This document shows positions 45,264-49,015 of a stretch of 49,015 nucleotides of DNA, piece by piece. Numbering within the stretch: position 1 is the first letter of the stretch; the number at the start of each line of letters is the position of its first letter. The translations under genes and the position numbers were made by a program. The notes below the pieces were generated by a model, which saw only the letters and a program-made list of their open reading frames with translations, was not told the DNA's origin and ran no database searches. Source of the DNA: Anabaena sp. 4-3 (GTDB taxonomy: Bacteria > Cyanobacteriota > Cyanobacteriia > Cyanobacteriales > Nostocaceae); the NCBI RefSeq assembly GCF_001597745.1, contig NZ_LUHJ01000035.1, positions 80,834 through 129,848 on the forward strand, in the 5' to 3' direction.

Positions 45264-45744
45264 CGTGACTTCCCTTAGTTCTTGTTGTTAAGGTTGCTTG
45301 GTTTTTAATGTTTTTACCACTTTGCTTAATAACCTAGTAATTAAGTTAGCATAAACCAAGTTTTAGTCATTAGCTATTAACACTCAAACGAGTAAAAAAA
45401 TTTAAAAGACTAATGATGATTAAAGTTTAGTTTGCCTGATTTACTCAACTTCTCAACTAGGTTTCAATAATTTAGCTTACTCTCAATACTGCCCGATACA
45501 GTTCACGATTGGTGATGTTAGTTATTATTTTTAATCTATGTTAAATATTTTTAATTATAAAAAAGTTAAGAATGGCAAAGTTAAAAATATTATTATTGAT
45601 ATAATTTTTCTGATTCATTTGAACTAATAAAAAGTTATCACTCCTGATTAGTAGGGTGCGTTAGTAAGAATAATTTCTGGGGAATTCCAAGTTTTATCTG
45701 ACTGACGCACCCTACATATTTGATATCTTGTAACTTGGCAGTTC
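45264..45744. other. Long AT-rich gap with one dispersed repeat
   Basis: 480 bp without a supported gene. The right end contains copy 4 of the GTAGGGTGCGTCAG element (45651-45715), 29 bp beyond the peptidase stop. The left 380 bp show only low GC sequence and presumably the promoter of the stress protein gene. Confidence 0.6.
45651..45715. repeat. GTAGGGTGCGTCAG repeat (copy 4)
   Basis: Left GTAGGGTGCGTTAGTA and right ACTGACGCACCCTAC, the best preserved pair of ends. 65 bp, as copies 1 and 2. Confidence 0.78.
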
Positions 45745-47853
45745 CTAAGCTACATTGGACAACAAACCGTTATGTCTGAGCAAAGAACTTGTACTAGGTT
45801 GACGACCACGGAATGATTCAAACACCTGCATAGGGTGTTTACTACCACCAAGAGCTAATACAGTGTCTCTGTAACGTCTGCCTGTAGCTTGAATAGCGGC
45901 TTCATCCTCTAGCCCCGCTTCTTCAAAAGCCGCAAAAGCATCAGCACTTAAAACTTCCGCCCATTTATAACTATAGTACCCTGCGGCATAACCACCAGCA
46001 AAGATATGTCCAAAGGCACACAAAAAGGCATCTTCTGGTAGTGGGGGTAACACAGTTGTAGTCTGGGCAACACGATGACGCACATTGGCGGCGGTTTCGT
46101 CGCTACCGGGACGATAGCGAGAGTGTAATTCTAAGTCTACACTACTAAAGTGAATTTGCCGCAAAATCGCGCTACCACTCATGTAATTACGTGCCGCCAA
46201 AAGTTTTTGATAATAATGTTCTGGTAGGGGTTCACCAGTTTCGTAATGTTTAGCCATGCTAAACAAAGTGGTGCGCTCATAACACCAATTTTCCATAAAC
46301 TGGCTTGGTAACTCGACTGCATCCCACTCAACATTATTAATGCCGGCTGCCCCAGTATAGTCAACCTGAGTCAACATGTGATGTAAACCATGACCAAACT
46401 CATGGAAGAGAGTTTCTACTTCATCGAAAGTCATTAAACTCGGTTTACCATCAACTGGCGGCGTTTGGTTACAGACTAAATACGCCACAGGTAAGCGGAT
46501 AGTAGTTACACCATTGTCAGTGATTTTACCACGATTAATGCAGACATCCATCCAAGCACCACCACGTTTTTCGGCGGGGCGACTGTAGGGGTCTAGATAA
46601 AAGTAGGCGATAGGGCTACCTGTGTCATCAGCTATTTGGAAATAACGCACATCCTCATGCCATACTGGAGCTTGACCATCAGCCGGGGTAACGGTAATAC
46701 CAAATAAGCGGTTGACTAATCCAAATAAGCCTTGTAAAACTTGCGGTAGGGGGAAGTAAGGACGTAGTTCTTCGGCGGTGAAGGCAAATTTTTCTTCCCG
46801 TTGACGTTCAGCCCAAAAGCTCATATCCCAGTGAGATAAATCTTCAGCTTCTTCTGCACCTTTGGCGGTAGCAAAAGCTTTGAGTGCTTCTAAGTCGATA
46901 ACAGCAGCATCGTAACTCACACTGCGTAATTCTTCTAACAGTGCTTCGACTGCTGCCACATTCGGGGCCATTTTACTAGCCAAGCTTAACTCAGCAAAAT
47001 TCTGGAAGCCTAATAAATTCGCTAGTTCCTGTCGCAACTCCAACATCCGTTCAATCAGGGGGTTATTATCTAGCTCTCCTGATGCAGCACGGCTAATATA
47101 GGCTTTATAGAGTTGTTCACGCAAATCACGCCGGGTGCTATGTTGCATGAACGGGTAGTAACTGGGGAAGTCTAAAGTAATGCGCCAAGGGCCATTTTCT
47201 GGGGTGGCGTTTTCTTCTCCTGCTGCACGGGCAGCTTGTGCGGCTAAACTAAGTAAGCTTTGGGGTAAACCGTCAACTTCTTCGGGAGTTGTCAGGGTTA
47301 AGCTAAAGGCTTTGGTTGCATCTAAAACATGGTTAGAGAACTTAGTAGAAAGTTCCGCTAACTCCATTTGAATGGCGTTGTAACGTTCCCTGGCTTCCCC
47401 TTGCAAGCCTACACCAGAAAGTTCCGCATCTCGGATAGCTGCTTCGACAATGCGCTGCTGGGCTGAGTCTAGAGTATTCCAACTTTCGCTGGCGCGGAGT
47501 GCTTTAAAAGCATTGTAGATGGGTTGGCTTTGTCCTAACTTGTTAATAAACTGCACTATATGCGGTTGCACAGCTTCATAGGCAGCACGTAGTTCTGGGC
47601 TATTTTTCACACCCATTAAATGGTTCACTACGCCCCAACTCCAATTCAGCCGTTCAGTCAACTTTTCTAAAGGGTCAACTAAGCCGTTCCAAGTAGGCTG
47701 TACATTAGCTTCCAAGGTGGTAAGTTGTTGTTCGAGTTCCGCCAATAGCTGTTGAAAGGCTGGTTCTACGTGTTCTGGTTGAATTTCCGTAAATGGAGGT
47801 AAACCAGAACCTTTCAGTAAGGGATTATGAGTAATGGTAGTGTTTGCACTCAT
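45745..47853 (-). CDS. prlC: M3-family oligopeptidase (oligopeptidase A-like)
   Basis: 702 residues. The zinc site HEFGH (H484, E485, H488) in LFHEFGHGLHHML, and the downstream third ligand region VEWDAVELPSQFMENW, mark thimet/oligopeptidase A-type peptidases. The N-terminal half is the usual helical cap. The soluble cytosolic enzyme degrades short peptides, including cleaved signal or transit peptides. Length is as expected (OpdA 680). It is a single gene; the start ATG at 47853 begins SANTTITHNPLLKGSGLPPF, typical of the family. Confidence 0.93.
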   Translation of the reverse strand: MSANTTITHNPLLKGSGLPPFTEIQPEHVEPAFQQLLAELEQQLTTLEANVQPTWNGLVDPLEKLTERLNWSWGVVNHLMGVKNSPELRAAYEAVQPHIVQFINKLGQSQPIYNAFKALRASESWNTLDSAQQRIVEAAIRDAELSGVGLQGEARERYNAIQMELAELSTKFSNHVLDATKAFSLTLTTPEEVDGLPQSLLSLAAQAARAAGEENATPENGPWRITLDFPSYYPFMQHSTRRDLREQLYKAYISRAASGELDNNPLIERMLELRQELANLLGFQNFAELSLASKMAPNVAAVEALLEELRSVSYDAAVIDLEALKAFATAKGAEEAEDLSHWDMSFWAERQREEKFAFTAEELRPYFPLPQVLQGLFGLVNRLFGITVTPADGQAPVWHEDVRYFQIADDTGSPIAYFYLDPYSRPAEKRGGAWMDVCINRGKITDNGVTTIRLPVAYLVCNQTPPVDGKPSLMTFDEVETLFHEFGHGLHHMLTQVDYTGAAGINNVEWDAVELPSQFMENWCYERTTLFSMAKHYETGEPLPEHYYQKLLAARNYMSGSAILRQIHFSSVDLELHSRYRPGSDETAANVRHRVAQTTTVLPPLPEDAFLCAFGHIFAGGYAAGYYSYKWAEVLSADAFAAFEEAGLEDEAAIQATGRRYRDTVLALGGSKHPMQVFESFRGRQPSTSSLLRHNGLLSNVA

Positions 47854-48038
47854 GATTTAATGTGAGACGCAGATAATGGGTGAATCAGAATTTTATGTTC
47901 TGTATTCTTCTAATGTAGCGATCGCTGTCCCGTTTCGGCCTGCCAAAATGGCAAAATGGTAAATCTTGTTAACATACAGGTTGAGCATTTTTCCAGGGAT
48001 AATCAAGACAAAGATAGCTTTGTACTGGATACTTGAAG

Positions 48039-48827
48039 ATGAAATTACTGATTTCTGTGTTACTCACACCTGTAGCCCTGTTGTTAGCTTCTACTCAAGC
48101 ATTGGCAGCACTGCAAACCAGAACTGTTGAATATAAACAGGGCAATACAGTTTTAGAAGGTTATCTGGCATACGACGATGCTATCAAAGGTAAGCGTCCT
48201 GGTGTATTAGTAGTCCATGAATGGAACGGATTACAATCCTATGCTAAACAACGTGCTGAACAATTAGCCAAACTCGGTTATGTTGCCTTTGCTGCCGATA
48301 TTTATGGTAAAGGCATTAGACCCAAAAACGCCGAAGAATCAGCAGCACAGGCGAAAATTTACCGTCAAGATAGACAATTATTAAGGGCAAGAGCCAATGC
48401 AGGGTTACAAGTTTTACAAAAAAATCCTCTTACGGATGTGAAACGCATAGCCGCTATTGGTTACTGCTTTGGCGGTGGTACAGTCTTAGAACTAGCACGT
48501 AGCGGCGCAAATATCGCTGGTGTAGTCAGTTTTCACGGCAACCTCGACACCCCCAACCCCGCAGACGCGAACAATATCAAAGCCAAAGTTTTAGTATTAC
48601 ATGGTGCTGATGACCCCTTTGTTCCAGAAGAACAGATAACAGCCTTTGAAAACGAAATGCGTCAAGCTAATGTAGACTGGCAATTTATTTCTTATGGTCG
48701 CACAGTGCATAGCTTCACCAACCCAGAAGCCAAAGGCGAAATTAAAGGCGCAGAATATAACCCTATTGCTGATCAGCGTTCTTGGCAAGCCATGCGGCAA
48801 TTTTTCGCGGAAATATTTAAGAAGTAG
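48039..48827 (+). CDS. Exported dienelactone hydrolase-family protein
   Basis: 262 residues from ATG 48039; a TTG at 48033 is less likely. N-terminal signal peptide (basic MK, hydrophobic core, cut after ALA at about 23). The alpha/beta hydrolase body has nucleophile C143 in GYCFGGG, an acid in LHGADDPFVP and histidine in VHSFTNPEA, the Cys-His-Asp triad typical of dienelactone hydrolases. Periplasmic location is predicted. The natural substrate in cyanobacteria is unknown. Confidence 0.9.
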   Translation: MKLLISVLLTPVALLLASTQALAALQTRTVEYKQGNTVLEGYLAYDDAIKGKRPGVLVVHEWNGLQSYAKQRAEQLAKLGYVAFAADIYGKGIRPKNAEESAAQAKIYRQDRQLLRARANAGLQVLQKNPLTDVKRIAAIGYCFGGGTVLELARSGANIAGVVSFHGNLDTPNPADANNIKAKVLVLHGADDPFVPEEQITAFENEMRQANVDWQFISYGRTVHSFTNPEAKGEIKGAEYNPIADQRSWQAMRQFFAEIFKK

Positions 48828-48948
48828 GGAATAGGGCATGGGGCATGGGAAGGAAAAATCATACAAAAGTTACATGAATACTGGGTTAGCGTTTAATAGA
48901 ATCGAGATACCCAGTCCTCTGTCTAGAAGTTCTTCAATTTTGAATTGT

Positions 48949-49015
48949 GAATTTTGCGAAAAGTTCTGTAGGCGGGTTTCCCGCCGTAGGAAACTTTTCA
49001 AGACGAATTTTGAAT
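48949..49015. repeat. 67-bp dispersed repeat with GGCGGG-TTT-CCCGCC hairpin (copy 2)
   Basis: Nearly identical to 37054-37120. The window ends at the last base of the shared part, so the element may extend further. Confidence 0.85.

Noticed and set aside
48597-48866. Minus-strand frame overlapping the dienelactone hydrolase gene
   Set aside because: Antisense shadow; the plus-strand gene has a signal peptide and full catalytic triad.

Overview
The window is chromosomal DNA of a filamentous, Nostoc/Anabaena-type (Nostocales) cyanobacterium. This rests on the photosystem II genes psbK and psbM, dense HIP1 sites (GCGATCGC), heptanucleotide tandem repeats, CYP110-type P450s, the carotenoid ketolase crtO, a gene for a 'Mo-dependent nitrogenase C-terminal' domain protein, and many short dispersed repeats between genes. 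No rRNA, tRNA, CRISPR array, intact insertion sequence or prophage was recognised.

Layout. 1-10 kb: two CYP110-like P450s flank an MFS carrier, a DUF2993 protein, crtO, a saccharopine-dehydrogenase-like oxidoreductase and a Na+/H+ antiporter. 10.4-22.4 kb: one-strand defence locus. 22.7-27.4 kb: mutL, a rhodanese-fold protein without the usual cysteine, ygfZ and a site-2 protease with CBS domains. 27.8-36.8 kb: proline racemase-family enzyme, DMT exporter, an amino-acid dehydrogenase next to a 2-keto acid decarboxylase, a Kef-type antiporter, a creatininase-family hydrolase and a methyltransferase. 37-41 kb: nitrogenase-domain protein, receiver-only response regulator, arsM with a PiT phosphate transporter, and cobS. 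41.4-49 kb: a conserved unknown, tgt, psbK, a 2Fe-2S protein, psbM, a tandem universal stress protein, an M3 oligopeptidase and an exported dienelactone hydrolase.

The most notable region is 10.4-22.4 kb. In transcription order it encodes a DUF4007 protein, a large P-loop ATPase, a PAPS-reductase/ATP-pyrophosphatase family protein, a DGQHR (DndB-like) protein, an SF2 DEAH helicase, a GHKL ATPase and a cysteine desulfurase. The first three plus the desulfurase match the known composition of the SspABCD single-strand DNA phosphorothioation system. The DGQHR-helicase-GHKL block is a likely partner effector or regulatory module, and no SspE, DptFGH or PglZ gene is in view. The desulfurase is bracketed by two copies of a G-rich palindromic repeat, which suggests it joined or moved separately.

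At least five families of 40-130 bp repeats are scattered through the gaps, several with terminal inverted repeats. Two gaps contain short decayed coding remnants.
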